This document shows positions 10,174 through 25,100 of a stretch of DNA of 64,000 nucleotides, piece by piece. The stretch covers positions 3,648,456 to 3,712,455 of the forward strand of contig JACBWW010000016.1 in the NCBI GenBank assembly GCA_020086605.1, in the 5' to 3' direction. This stretch comes from Lanius collurio (Eukaryota; Chordata; Aves; Passeriformes; Laniidae). The notes under the pieces were generated by a model. It searched no databases. It was not told where the DNA came from and worked only from the letters and a program-made list of their open reading frames with translations. The number at the start of each line of letters is the position of its first letter. Position 1 is the stretch's first letter. The position numbers and the translations under genes are program-made.

Positions 10174-13100
10174 CTGTGAAAAGATTAGTAGCTTGTATTA
10201 AAATACTTCAATGTCACAGCAGAAATAGAAGACTGGTTTTTAAGTATTTACCTTGAAACTGTTTTTATTCTTAGAGGAGTTACTGGAACAGAGGAACTCC
10301 CACCTAAGGCAGTGTTACTTTTCTGCTTCACAAGTGTTCTCTCTGCATCCAGCCTGTGTTTCCGAGCTGTGAGTTTATAGAGGCTCTGGATGCAAGAAAC
10401 AGTTCTTGGCATGGCTCGGATTTCCTGAGGAAAGGTGGAAACAGCAGTCAATATTGCAAGGTAAAAGCAGCTTAAATCAAGAAAACGCAAGTATGTTCAC
10501 CATCTTGGAAATGTATATTTTTTAAATCAGTTTTTAGTCATAATTAATATCACAGCCATAACAGGTATGGTAGAGAGGGAAAGAAAAAAACATTACAAAC
10601 ACCACCAAAACATGCAAGAAAAGGATGTTAAACTAAACCAAACCCAAAACATTTAGGTCTTACCAAAGCCCTTTTTGAGTCCTTTGAAAGGATGGCCAGC
10701 AAACAACAGGTCTTTGTGAAAATGCTTCCTCCTTTCTCTGAAACTTTGTCCCCAGCTTTGCCTCTGTACATTTGCAGTAGGTCTAGTAAAGTATCTATAG
10801 AATTTTCTGCTTCATAAACTGCTCGAGTAGTTCTTTCATACTGTTAAACAAGAAACAGACAAGAGAGTTTATATAGATAGAGCTTTAAAATATTTTTATT
10901 TTAGAGGTTAATATTTAGAGGTTAGAGGAAAAAGCAAAGCCCATATTGTCCCCTAGAATAAAATTGTAGCTGAACTGGTAACCAGGCAATAAAAATAGCT
11001 TCTGTGTTTCCACAATTGTAACAGGTATGTTATAAAAAGGTACTTTCTGTGTTTCCCCCCCCTTGTTTAGAAACCCATAGAATCTGATTTTATATTTGAA
11101 ATAAAGAAATAAATTAGAATAAGTTTAGAGAAATTTAAAAATACTTACAATAGCTTGAAATGCCTTAAGGACATGAAATACATTTTTTTGCCACAAATCT
11201 CCACATAACTATTACAAGGTAAATAAATAATTGGTTTCAAAACCAGTTTTTATTCAAAACTACTATTTCTGTTGTTTCAGATTTATTCAGAAATTTTGTG
11301 GATAAACAATAAAGTAGCCTACTGCTTATAAACTTGCAAAAGAAAATATTCAAGTTACCTTTGAAACATTGAGTAGAACCTGAACTGAGTATCTGATCAC
11401 ATCCATGCACGGAACACTCCGGTTGCAACTTCGAATCAGAATGAAAATACTGAAGATGGCTCTGCTCTGGGCCATATTTTCACAACACAGTGGGGACAGT
11501 CTGGTAGCCACCTCTAAAACAATTAAAGAAAAATAAATAGAGAAAAGGGAACTCTGAAGTTCAAGCAAAATAATTGCAAAGTAGGATATTCTCTATTTTC
11601 AAGTAGAAGTGCAAAGCAAAAACTGCAATTATTGATTTAAGCATTTCTAAAAGCAATAGTGTTAATATTTCAGACTAAAAATTAAGCAGACAAAAACAAT
11701 CCACAGAGAGCATCTACTGATAGTAAAAATGATAATAAACTTATGTAAGGTATAGCATTACTAGGACTGACAGGAAATTAGAGCAATCATACAGGATTTC
11801 CTTTCTCTACACAACCATTTAAATATTGTTCTTAAATCAATAATCTAATTTTAGTCTGGAAAACCCTCCCTTCTACCCTCTAACATTCACCTTTTAGAGT
11901 CATGCAGAAAGCCTAAATATCATTATAGACTCTTGTCAGCTGAAAAAATCCAGTTTTTATCATTCTGAAAATCCATCAGTTATAATAAAATACTGACCAA
12001 GATGCTTTAGTGCAGCAAGAATATAGGAGAGATGTTTGTATTTTAGAAGGTGTTCTATTGCAATTGCAGTTCTGTTGCCCAGTTTGTTTTCTTCTCTGCT
12101 CTTTTCATTGGCCTTTTCTAAACTGTGTCTTAAAGCTCTGGTTTTTGCTGTGTCAGTCATCTTTCGCCAAGAATATCCTCTCCACAATGCCTAAGAAAAG
12201 GAATTCCACAAAGAGAACAAGTTGTAAAGGAGAGACAAGACAACAGAACTTCTATCACCATTCCAAATCAGTTTTACACAAGCCTGCAAAGTATTGAATG
12301 AGCTTGGGTATTCAATTTTAAGTCATTAACACTCAGTGTTATTCTTGCATATGCTGGACTTCCAAGACAAAAGGCAAAAAAACCCCATGCCTACCTATAG
12401 AGTACACACACACTCCCACCTAAGTCACCTGAAATGGTATCTGCTTAATATTCCTTCATTATTTGTTTGCCTTCAGCTTTCATGGCCAAACCAAAGCTGA
12501 CTTGGCTTGCAATTTCACTGAAATTCATCAACCAAAGCAAAGATCTTTCCTCTCCCCAAAAGTCCGTGAGAAAAAAATATAGATAACAAAAAAACCGAAA
12601 CAAACAAACCAACCCAAACATGTCATTTTCTTACCAGAGTTGTTTACCTGAAATTTAATTATCCCCACTGCAAATTTCCTCCTGCGTCTGCAGGCAAGGA
12701 ATCTGCGCACGTTTCTCTGGATTACGGTTGCTGCCTCATTCCTGTGCCTCAGCCAGCCTCGAACCACACGTTGTAGATGAACAAGTCTTTGATAATCTCT
12801 TAAAAACCTCTTTTGTTGCATTTTTGCTCGGAACCATCTCTGTTTAAAATGAAAGAACCTTCCTGTTTATTTAAAACCCTTCCCCTAAATTCCCTTTTCC
12901 CACCCTGAATGAGCGCTGATAAAACTGAGTGTTTTAACATGAGCTTTGACAGATAGAGGCACTATAAACAACAACTATAAACAACATCAGTCATTTATAA
13001 TCCCCATGACTCTGACTGGCCTTGGGTAGCTGAAATGCAAGACTGCAGAATGAAATCTTAACTAGGAGCCACTAGGGAAGCATTCTGAGGAGAGAAGGGT

Positions 13101-16100
13101 AGAGGAGGAAGGGTAGAGGAGGGGACAGATAGAATAGTTTTCAGTTGGAAGAGACCTACAGTGATCATCCAGACCAACTGTCTGACCACTTTCAGGGCTG
13201 ACCAGAAGATAAAATATGTAACTTTCCCAGTTTATATTTGTGTCCAGGATTACTATGTCCTAAGAGTTTTATTTCTCTTGGCTGGCTTTTAAGAACCACC
13301 ACTCCACTTTTCTCATTTCCCAGCTCTGTTTTTCCCCTCTATAAACCAAGAAAGGAGACAAGGTACTGTGTATCAAACCAGAGCAAAAACCACCCTTTTC
13401 TATCCATTCTCTCTTGCTTTAAAGGGAAAATCTAACTTACAGGGAGAAATCACAATTTGTACATATGGAAAAGTAGTAGGGCAAAGTTTGCCACGACATC
13501 CTTGACCAGAGAACAGCTATTTCAGGGTTCCCATTTCAGCCTCTACATTGACCCAGTGCTGACCTCCCAACTGGAACTAAGCTAAAGGTCAGTTTGGAGA
13601 CCTAAAAAACAATTTTTACAATTTGGTAGTGCTGCAACACAGACCTGATTTTTGAGCTTGTTTTCAGATAAATAAAATCTGGTTATATCAAAATGCTGCA
13701 ACCTACACAGGCTCTGGTACCCCTGGCAGATCAGAAACATCCAACCAAATAAATTACAGTATCCCAAGGGATTGTTCATGTAATAAGATGCTCTACATTT
13801 CACAAACCTTACAGGTTGTTGTGTCTGATCTTTTCTACCTCCAGTAGGATATAAAGAAATAGGCTAAGACAGCACTCAGATTCCTTTAGCAAGCTTGAGG
13901 GTCTGAAGGAAACAAACTTTCCCATCCATCCTCAGCTTTAAAATGCTTAAGCCACCAAAGCTTTCTTAGCTGTATATAAGTAGCATTATTTAATAAATCA
14001 TAGAATTCATAATTTAGCTTTATTTTCACATGTGAAGGAACATTGTCTTAGAAAACAAAAAATCATGCAGCCTTTTAATCAGACCAACCTGTATCACAAG
14101 AACAGATGAGATCTGGGTTTGTGCAAGTTTTAAGGTGAGGTGAATCCTGTAGGCCCTTTGAATTTTAATTGCAGAGATATGATGATATGCAGCTGCTGTA
14201 AAATAAAGAAGCCTTTTCTTTTGTTTCTGTTCTGAAATCTGTAGAAGGAAAACAAAACAAAGAACAACATTAATTTTTATACTCTGAGGTAGCTGGATGG
14301 CCACACAAGGAACATAATACACAGCAGGACACTATTAGATACTGGCAAACCACCTCAGAATTAAGGAAGCTACCTCTCTTTGCAGAGCTAGGTCTCTAAT
14401 CTAAATGATAACAAAGACAAGTGATTGTAAGCAGCAGCATCAATACATATGGAGAACAATTTCATTGTAAGCCTGTGTGTGAAGAAGTATGAGTTATAGC
14501 TAAGCCACAAAGATCTCAGAAGCTAAAACAACATCCAACAGTGAATACCTACTTCAATTCTAAAGGACTGTAAGAAAAGGCTCAGATTGTGTTTGATCTA
14601 TTCTGACCTGCCCAATACTCTAAGCAGACAACAAGAACTTGATTTCAACACCAAGAAATCAAGTTTTCCTCTCCTTGCCAGTCAGATTTAATGGTAAAAC
14701 AGCTCTAGAGATAATTCACATCCAAAGCAAAGTTTTAATTTGAATTATACCAACCTTTTTCCTGACTAAATAACCCCGGATAAGTGCTTGCAGTTTAATG
14801 ACAGCTCTTCTAGTCTCATTGTATTTCTTAAATTGGAGCCTGCCTTCCTGCCAAGCCCGCAGATGTTTCTGAATAATTACAGCAGCAGCTTTTTGTTGAA
14901 CAAATTTCCTTCTTGCCTTGAAACCTCTATATGTGCTTTGGATCAGACATGCAGCCTGGTGCTTCTGAAAAAGATTTCAAAGAATGCATCAATAATTAAA
15001 CTTTTGTTCATTCATGTCAGGATCAATATACATTTATTTTTAGTTCTAGGTGTTTCTTTCCATCATAAGAACAAAAATGGAATGAGAAATACAAACTCAT
15101 ACACTACCAGTTTATATAAAATGGACTTTCACAGTCTGGAAGGTGTTTTCATTTACCTAATGGTAAATGGGGTCAAAATATGGGCCTAATCTTTTGCAAG
15201 CAACAAAGCCAGTAGAAAATTTGGCATTTTATTTTGGTATTAGTATATAGAGAGGTAATTCAACAACTGGAACTGTTCAAAACCAAAAATCAATCCTGTT
15301 ACTTAGAGCAAAACCAGACATTTAATATTTTGAAAATTGAAGAGCTTTGATTTAAACAATCTTCTCTTTGGTTCCCACCTTTTCGACGCTTCTACACAGT
15401 GATGACAAAAATCACTCAAATACATTAAAAATTTTTAAAAGAACCACAGCATATTAGAGTGCAAGTGAAAACATACCTTTCTTAGAAGTCTCCTAGCCCT
15501 GGACTGCCTGTATGCCAACTGAATCCTGACTGCAGCACTCCTCATTGCCACAAACTGCTGCCGAACCATTCGCACAGCGCGGGTCGCTCTCCAGGCTCTT
15601 TGGATGGTAAGTGCACAGGACCTCATTTTCAAAAACCTAACGTGGAAATGCATTTTTAACTAAGAAAACAGTGATGGTTTATGAAATCATTTAGATAGAT
15701 ATTGGAAAAGCAGAGTTATTATCAACCAGGTCTTGGAACACTAGAAAATGGGAATAGCCAGCAAGGTTGGCAGAAAAATCGATTTTAAACAGAAGATGCT
15801 TCCTGTTTTTCCACAGAAGGTATTGCCCTAACTTGCTGCCAAAGAAGGCTGGGGAGGGACACAGCAGTTTGAAAGGCATTGGACAGACTGGCACACAACA
15901 GGTCCATAAAAGGATAATAACAGGAACAGGCAAGGAAGTTTAAAAAGCAGGGATGCTGAGGGAGGACCTTGCATCCCTGAATATCATCCTCTACTGCTAC
16001 TGGCATGGACACAGTTCACGACATGAGCTACCAGGCTGATCTCATAGCAAAATAAACATAAACCAGTTTAACTATTCCATTCTGGATTAAAATTAAATAG

Positions 16101-19100
16101 CTTTTCAACTTACAAGTTGTATGCTAGAATTTTAACAATATCTGTTTTAACAGAACATTTTTCTTGCAAAACACAGAGAAGTAAAAAAAAAAAAGATCAA
16201 GGCCTACTCTTTCTAATAAGCAAAATTTAAATTAGTGAAGAAGCTTCCATTCCCGAAAAACAGTTCAATGTAAAATCTTGTGCAAAAGAATAACCCCACC
16301 CGCTCCAACAGGGCTATACTCATGCATGTCACATGGGTGCTGCAGGGGCAGAGCCTGAGAGTCTAAAGAGGGCAGTGCAGCACTAAAAAATTCTATAACA
16401 AAAGCTTTGAAAAGTGGAATGATTTCTCTCAGATTCAGTACTACCGAGTCCGCAGCTGTCGGCTTCGGAAGTGACTCTGAATTACAAGGGCAGCTCTGAG
16501 CACAGATGTGTATTCCTTTCGTGCCCTGTGGCCTCGGAACCAGGCTTGGATGACTTGTGCTGCTGCTTTCATTTTGCTAACCCACTGTCTGGTTTTATAT
16601 CCTCTGTATGCTGCCTATTAGAGAAACAAAAATAAAACAAAAATAAATCAGAACTTTAAATGGAATGAACAAAATTAAAAGGAAAAATATCACATGAACA
16701 GAAACAACTTTTAGGATTTCTGTCTCTAAAGTATTACAAATATTTAATTTCTCCCAACTAGGCAATGTTTTCAAAAGCAAGTGAAACACATTCAGGAAAA
16801 CACCACAAACGCCCCACTTTAATATTAATATGAAAAAATAAGTGTATAGTGAAGAAACAAATACAAGAGAGATTAAAAATCCCAAACAAACACTCAATAA
16901 AAGCCACATGTATGATTACCTGAATGGTAATGGCAGCTCTTTTCATTTGATGGAATCTGTGTTGATCAATATTTCGCATCCGATGGGCTCTGTAGTGCTG
17001 CTGTATTAACACAGCAGAAAACTTGCACCGAAGGTATTTCTGTCTCTGAATAAATCCACGGAAAGATGCCTTCAAAGAAAAAGACAAACTTGGAATATTT
17101 CACTTCCATCATAACAGTTTGCATATTTCTATGTACAGCTATACACACTGGCTTGTTATAAAAACAATATAAATATACATATTCCCAGTTTCAAAATTCA
17201 TTATTTTTTTCTACCTTTTAAGGAAAGAAACTATATTTGTATTGTTCAGGATGTAAAAGTTAAACATTCAGAAAATAACTAAGCAGCTGCCCATCTCCCC
17301 AAACCACAGAGGTGAGGAAAGCACACCTGATTTCTATCAGTTAAGTAGAGCCTGTGGTCTCCCACAAGAAAGTAAAACCAACCTAAGAAATTCTCAAAGA
17401 ATCCTAGAATGGTTTGTGCTGGAAGGGACCTTTAAAGATTGTCTAGTTCCAACTCATCCAACATGGATGGAGATGCCACCCATTAGAACAGACTTCTCAG
17501 GACCACAAATGAGAGACTATTTATTTCCCTTTCTTCCTTGATTTGGGGGAATTTCCCTCCTTAAATTCCTCTTCAAAATGTTATTTAGGCACTTAGATTA
17601 GTCTAGGGCCAATTAGTAAATCTAGGGGATTAACATGATTGATTCACGCACATCCTCCTAAACATGAGTCCTAAAGAATATAGCAATCATATGTTTTTTT
17701 GCCATTTATGTCACTTTATACCCACTACCAGTGCCTTCCCACACAATACATAAAGACAGCTTTCATTTGTATTCCCATCAAAGAAAATATTCATTAAGCC
17801 ACTAATAGTCAGAGGTGAAATTCAGTTGTTTTAAAGAACCTTGTTTCTGTGTACTGTGGTAGTATGCTTTATACATCTGCCCTGTAGTGCGCTTCAGAAA
17901 TTGATTCTACTTTAGCTTTAAACTGTGGTTTGCAAGAGCAGTAAATCTTTAAAACACCTACAAATGAAAAAAACAACACCCAAATCCCAGCACTATTCAA
18001 TAAAAGTACCTGAAGTTTTATTGTGCTTTCTTTAATTTTGTGAAACCTCTTCCTTTCGATGTATCCTCTGGCTGCGGCCTGCACAAGGATAACGCTCCTG
18101 CGGGTTTGTAAGTAAATCATTCTCTGGTGCTTCACCGTCAGGTGGGAGCGGTAGTGCCGCTGCAGGACAACTGCTGCTCTTTTATAGCTCTTATACTGTG
18201 ATTTACATTTCTGCATTAAGTAATAGGATTGTAATGTAACAGCTGCTGCCCTGAGTTGGATGTATTTTCTACGCTGCAAAGCCATCTGAAGAAAAGACTG
18301 AATCTTTCTTGCAGCTCGTAGCTGCCTTGCTGTTTTTCTGGCTTTCATAGCTCGGAAGGCAGACTGAATAACTACTATGGCCTGTCTTTGAGCCAAGTAC
18401 TCTGCTCTCTGAGAACGAGCCCTGAGACACGCCCTGTACCACCTCTGGACAGCAACTGCTGAGCTCCGGAGCAGGGTATAGCGAGTCCTTGCTCTTTGGC
18501 ACCGGAACACTGACTGGATCATTACTGCTGCTGCTTTCTTTGCAAGAAAGCGTCTTCTCTCCATGCGCACTCGTAGGAACGACTGAATGCGCCGTGCAGC
18601 AACACTGGCTTTATACAACTGCCTGGCTTTCCTAGCACGAAAAGCAGCTTGAAGGCAAATGACAGCCTTTCTTATTTCTGTATAGTTTCTCATGGCAGCG
18701 TCTCTTGCCATTTTGGCTCTGAACCTCTGCTGTATGACTGTGGCAGCCCAACACAGCTGTTTGTAGTACCTACGTTGTACATACATGCGATAGCTGGACT
18801 GTATTACAACTGCTGAAACATGCAGGATTTTCAGTTCCTGCCGTGCCTTCATGCCTCTGTAAGCTGCTTGAATTACAAGAACAGAACTCTTCATTGTCAG
18901 ATACTTCTTGCGTTGGTTCTTTCCTTTCAAATAGGATCGATAGTAGTTCTGAATAACCATAGCTGCATTTCTCATATTCTCATAGGCCCTTCTGTCCCTG
19001 AGCATTCTGTAGGTTGATTGTATTGTACTGGCAGCTAAATGCAAGTGCTCAAGATTCCTCCTCACCCTGACACCTCTGTACACAGCCTGGATGAGAATAG

Positions 19101-22100
19101 CTGCTTTTCGGAGAGACTGATACTCCAAAGCATGCTGCCTTGCCAGAGCCAAAGCTCGGTACCTTCTCTGAAAGACAAGAGTAGCTGCTTTAAGAGAGAG
19201 GTATCTCTGACGTTCTCTGAAGGCTTTAAAGTTTTTCTGAACCACAGTCGCAGCACGGTGCATTTCTCGCTGCTGTTTTCTTGCTCGCATGTCTCGAAAA
19301 GCCCTCTGGATACAAGTTGCTGCTTTCTTTAATGAAATATAATGCTGTACAGCAATTTTCCTGCACCTATGGGCTCTATACCTCCTCTGTATTAGCTGGG
19401 CTGCCCACTGAACTCTTCGGTAATGACAGTACTGCCTATACATTCGGTAGTTTCTCTGTATTGTAAGTGCTGCCTCATGTTGTCTCTTCAAGAAGCATCT
19501 TGTTTTCATTCCTCTGTAGGCAGCTTGAAGAACTAAAACAGAATTGTACAGTTTTAAGTACTTTTTTCTCTCATGCTTCCCTTCCCTGTAAGCTCGATAA
19601 TGTTGCTGTATGATTACTGAAGCAAGCCTGAGTGCTTGATAAGAAGAGTAAATTTTATGCATTCTTAACATTGCTTGAATAACTGTAGCAGCTTGATGCA
19701 TTTTCTGCACTCTTTTTCTTACCACAAATCCTCTATAAGCAGACTGTATGATAACAGCAGCATTAAGCAGAGAGAGATATTTTTGACGCTGAATTTTTCC
19801 TAGTTTTGTTGCTCTGTATTTTCTCTGAATTACAACAGCAGCTGACTTAATGGAAAGAAAATGTTTTCTTTCCAGAAAAGTTCTAAACCTTCTTTGAATA
19901 ATCACAGCAGATTCATTCATGGTTCTGATAAGTCTTCTTGTTTTCATACCACGGAACGCAGCCTGGATGCGTAGCACAGCACTTTTCATAATGGCGTAGT
20001 TGTGAACTTGTGCATCTCTCTCCTTACAAGCACGGAACCAGTGCTGAATCTGCCTCGTTGCAAGCAGCAACTTTCTGAAACCCTCCCGTTGTTTGCGCAT
20101 CCGATAATAGGACTGGATTATTGCTGCTGACTGGTGCATAGTTTTTATGTCTTGCCGGACTTTCATGCCTCTGCAAGCAGCCTGGAGGATAATAACAGAC
20201 TTCTTTAGTTCCAAGTACTTTTTGCGTTGTGCTTTGCCTAAACAAAATGCTCTGTATTGCCTTTGAATTCTTATTGCTGCCATTCTCATTGACTGATATT
20301 TTATGCTCATGCAATGCATCTTAAACGTGGCTTGGATACAAACAGCTGCTTGGTGCATACAGCAAACCTGTTGCCTCACTCTTGCACCTCTGTAAATTGC
20401 CTGCACTTTGACTGTGGCTCTTTTTAAGGACAAAAATCTCTGCCTTTGACACTTAGCGTGAATAACTGCACGGTAACGCCTTTGAATGGCTATAGTTGCA
20501 GATCTAAGTCTTTCATACTCCTTCTTGGCCAGGTAAGATTTGAAGGCAGCTTGTATAGTTGCAGCAGCTTTGTTTCGTTTGTTCAGTTGTTTCCTCACAG
20601 TCATCCCACGGTAAGAAGACTGCAAGACTAACACAGCTGCCTTGGTTTTTAGATAAATTGCACGCTGGGTTTTTTTCACACAGTAGGCTCTGTAGTATTT
20701 CTGAATCACCAAAGTGGCTTGTCTCAGTTTCTTGTATTTTAATTGATTTACGTGCATTCTGTAATAGGACTGAATGATTGTTGCAAGATGATGTTTCTTC
20801 TGCATCGTTTTTCTCACAGCTTTCCCCCTCCATAGTGCCTGGAGACGCACCACAGCGTTACGCAACTGGATGTACTCTTGCCGTTGTCTCTGGCCTAGAA
20901 CCCTGGCTCTGTAATGCCTTTGGATGGTTAGCACAGCATGGTTCACAAGCCTGAATTTCTTCACAGCCATGAATTTTCTGAAGGCAGACTGTATCCTAGC
21001 AGCAGCAACATGCTGTCTTTGAATCTGCTTCCGTACCTTCCAGCCACGAAAAGCTGCTTGTAAAGAAAGCACTGCTGCTTTTGTCATTAAGAAGTTCAGT
21101 CTTTGCCTCTCACCAGCCTTACAATTTCTGTACCACTTCTGAATCACGACGGAGGCCTGAACCATTGCCTTGTATTTCACTCGTGCGGCATGAGCTCTAA
21201 AAGCAGTCTGAATTTTAACAGCAGCTCTGTATTCAATTTTAAGCTTTTTCCGTGTTTTATAACCCCTGTAGGCTGCCTGTAAGCACACAGCTGCATTTCT
21301 AACTTGCAAGAACTCCTGCCTGTGACACCAGGTCTTTTTGCAGGCACGAAAACGTTGTTGAATGACAATGGCAGCAGTATAGATGCTTAAGTACCGTTGC
21401 CTGTCCCTTTTCATTCTGTAGCAGGCCTGAAGTAATACTGCAGCCTCCCTCAACCTTTGTATTTGCTTCCTGACAAGATAGCCTCGAACTAGAGCCTGAA
21501 TTCTTATGCAACCTCCCTTCAACTTCCTATAATCTTCTTTAAATTGAAGAGCACATCTCACAGAGCGATACCTTCGCTGGACATAAAGTGTTGCTTCCCT
21601 CAGGGCACAGTAACGCTTACGGACTTGCCTCATCTTTGCAAGAGCTTGAATCTTCACTGTGGCATCTCTCAACTTTTTAAATCTCTTCCGGGCCACATAA
21701 GCACGGAAGCTTGACTGAATTTTGATCACAGATCTCAACACATGAGCCTCTCTCCTGGCTCGCATCCCTCTGTAGGCAGACTGGAGAACAATGGCAGCCA
21801 GGCGCATCCTCTGGAAAGCGGCAGCTGCGTTTTTAGCAGCCACGCGTGCCCTATACTGGGTTTGAATTACAGAAGCAGCATTTTTAATCTCTTTGTATCT
21901 TTTTACTTGTTGGTATTTTCTCACATGTGACTGCAACATGGTAACAGATTTTTTTAATTGCAGAAATCTTTGTTTCTCTTGTTTCATTCTCCACAGTGAT
22001 TGAATAACACATGCTGCTTTTGCTTGTCTGCACAGCTCTCGTGCCTGCTTGCCTCTAAAAGCAGCTTGGAGAACTCTCACTGCTGCACGCTTTTGCAAAT

Positions 22101-25100
22101 AAGACTCTCTCTCAGCTTTCCCTAGTTTATAAGCTCGGTAGTACCGCTGAATTGTCACTATTTTCGCCCTGTGCTCCTGGTAAGCACATCTGGCCAGCTG
22201 ACACCTGTACCAAGCCTGAATCTTGATTACATTTTGCATTATATGTAGATACTGCTTCTGGTCTCTGTGCATCCTGTACCAAGACTGTATGACAAGGGCA
22301 GCCCTCGTTCTCTTAGCCAGTTTTGAAGATTTCCATTTTCGGAAATAACTCTGAATCACCAAAGCTGCTTTAATTTTCTGTTGAGTTTTGCATTTTCTCC
22401 ATCTTCTGAATGCAGACTGAATAGTAAGTGCTGAAGACTTCATGATTTTGTATCTTTGCCGATCTATTTTTGCCAACTTATTTGCACGCAGATGTCTCTG
22501 AATTGTAACAGTAGCCCAAACAATTCGTTTATATGCAGCAACAGACTTCACCATCCTTATCCTTGCTTGTACAAAAATAACACTGTGTCTTAGCTGTAAA
22601 TATTTTTTCCTAGCAGAGTATCTCCTCCAATAAGCCTGCATGTAAAAAAAGAAAAAATTTAGTATTTTCTTCAGAGTATCTCGAGTTAAGCATGAGTGGG
22701 GACTGTCATCTTGAGACTTTATAAGATTTCTTATTGCTATGTATCAGAACCACAGAGTATTCAGAATTGGAAAGACCCACAAAGATTGAGTCCTGCACTT
22801 GAGTGAATGGCCAATACCCATGGATCAAACCCACGACTTTGTTGTTATTAACACCATGGTCTAACTGATTGAGCTCATCTCTGGGTCTTAATCCCTAGGA
22901 AGGGAAATCCAGAAATCTATACTAAAAAAAAATAAACAAAAAAGCAAAACCTAAAAATTTGTATCATTGTTTTTTTAAGATTTTTTAATTCTGGGAAAAG
23001 GCTAAATTTACCCTGGCAACAACAGATTTCCTCTTAAACCACTTGATAAATCAGCAATTCTTTAATATCCATTCTAAAAAGTCTCAGGAGTGAAGTATTT
23101 ATCTTTGGCTAATGGTGGCTAAAGTATCTTGAAAAATTGAATTAACTGCCCAAACTACCATTGCCATGTCTGCCACTCAATATGCCCACTGCAGGTGACG
23201 TAACACTAGGAGAGTAATTTTATTCTTTTCTAAAAAGCTTCTTTAAATAATGTTCAGCAGCTGCAAAGAAGAAAACCAACACAATCTGATCAGTCCCTAC
23301 ATTGACTGTTTAAGGCCCTGTGTTTTAATGTTTAGGGCATTCCAAAATATAGAAGGAAGGAATAATAGTTAATTTAATAGCACATTACCATATTTCCCTG
23401 GAGAGAAAAACTTACTAAACTTCTCAAAAGCAGAGGGGGCAAAAGATAATTTAAAAAGTTTTACATTTCATGGAAGCATTAATTGCTGCAAGCAGCACAA
23501 ATGCTCCTCAGCAAGGCTGTTTCTTAGAGGTTCCAGGGGGTTTCCTTGCAGTGTAATCTCACTTTAGATTGTATTACCTGAATGGCTGTGGCAGACTTAT
23601 TTCTGGCTTGCTCCAGCTTTGCCTTTTTCAGATTGAAGAGAGTCATCCTGGCCAAGTAGCCTCTCCAATGCTTCTGGATGAAAATGGCTGCATTCTCTCT
23701 CCTCAGGATGCGTCGGCGAGCCAAGAAGTGCATTGCAGATTTTTGAATTATCCGAGCAGCTCTGTCTCTTTCCTACCAAGAGTAAATTTCCACTGAACAT
23801 TAGCTATGGAATTTTCATTCAAATTTTTAATTTGAATAACTACCTAGAGCAATTTCATAAAAATATAGTACATATGCACACATTGTAAGATTAATTAATA
23901 AAAATAATGCCAGCAATGTTTAAAGGGCTTTGGTTTTGATTCCTTCTCCCCCACCAGCATCTTTACTATTAGTTATTTCAAAAGAGTTGTAAAAAGGCAA
24001 TGTTTTGTCATCATTATTAAGGTTGTTTAGATTTTTATAAAGTAAAGAAACTGGAGATGAAAAATCCTAAACACAACCTCTGTTCCCTTCTACACCACAG
24101 AGTTTTAGAATATTTGAACTCTGTTTCAGCATAAAATAATATCTAACTTAGTAAGACACAGTGGTGGCATTTAAGAACCTTAAGAGGGTCAGCTTTGAAT
24201 CCCTCACAAGATCTGGTATTAACACCAGAAAATCAAGATACAGAATATCACAACTCATGAAATTCAATTCAAAAGACTGGTGAAGCTTAGCTCCTAAACA
24301 GAAATAGTAAATCCATGCAGAAGTTTAATTACTCCTCTCATCTTGTAGACATTGACAGGGATTAACTACTCCTTTTTGTTTTAAGGAAGCAGTGCAGCTA
24401 TCATTTTTGAAACATTGGGAAAAGAGTTTAAGGGGTGACACACAAGAAAGAACAGTAGCCTTTAAACACCTGTAATCACTTCAGAAGGCTAAAGGAAATG
24501 TGAAGTTTAGTAGATTACACCACTAAGAAGGCCACATTATTTTGATGATAGAAATGGCACTCATTAGTTTAAATGCCAATATTACTTCAAAAAACCCTGT
24601 ATTTTCCATTGAATTTATATTCTATATTTTTCCCTTAATGTAGAAGCTATGAATATTGCACAAGCAAATAGTACCTGAGAGAGTTTCAGTTCCCTTTTCA
24701 GCCTGTAGTTCCTCCAAGCAGCCTGAATTAATCGTGCAGCTCGAGTTTCTTGGCGAAGATCGAGAAGCCGTGAACACAGAAACGACAGGTAGGTGATAAC
24801 AACCTACAAAAACACAGAACACAGCAGGGTAAGGGCTGTGCAAAAGAGCAGGACACATCCACAGTAGGGCAGAATGGGTTTATATCAACTCCAAAGGCAT
24901 TTTACCTTCTCATCAGGAATTGTATTTGACATGTCTGCGTGATGAATCATGGCTGGTATCCCACCGAGGTCAGAAACTGCAGCATTAATCAGCTGGAAGT
25001 TTTGCTTTTCATTGTCCAAGAGTTCCTTGTACAGGACTGAGGGAGTTACAGCTTTGTAAAGACAAAACATTAATCAAATAGTGCATAAAAGAAATAAGTC

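Noticed and set aside
18269..21930. Many other open frames on both strands in this interval
   Set aside because: Shadows of the ASPM IQ exon; codon bias of the real frame creates them.
22800..22888. A tRNA-Ile gene
   Set aside because: The cloverleaf is decayed and joined to a CR1 tail, so it is a SINE head.
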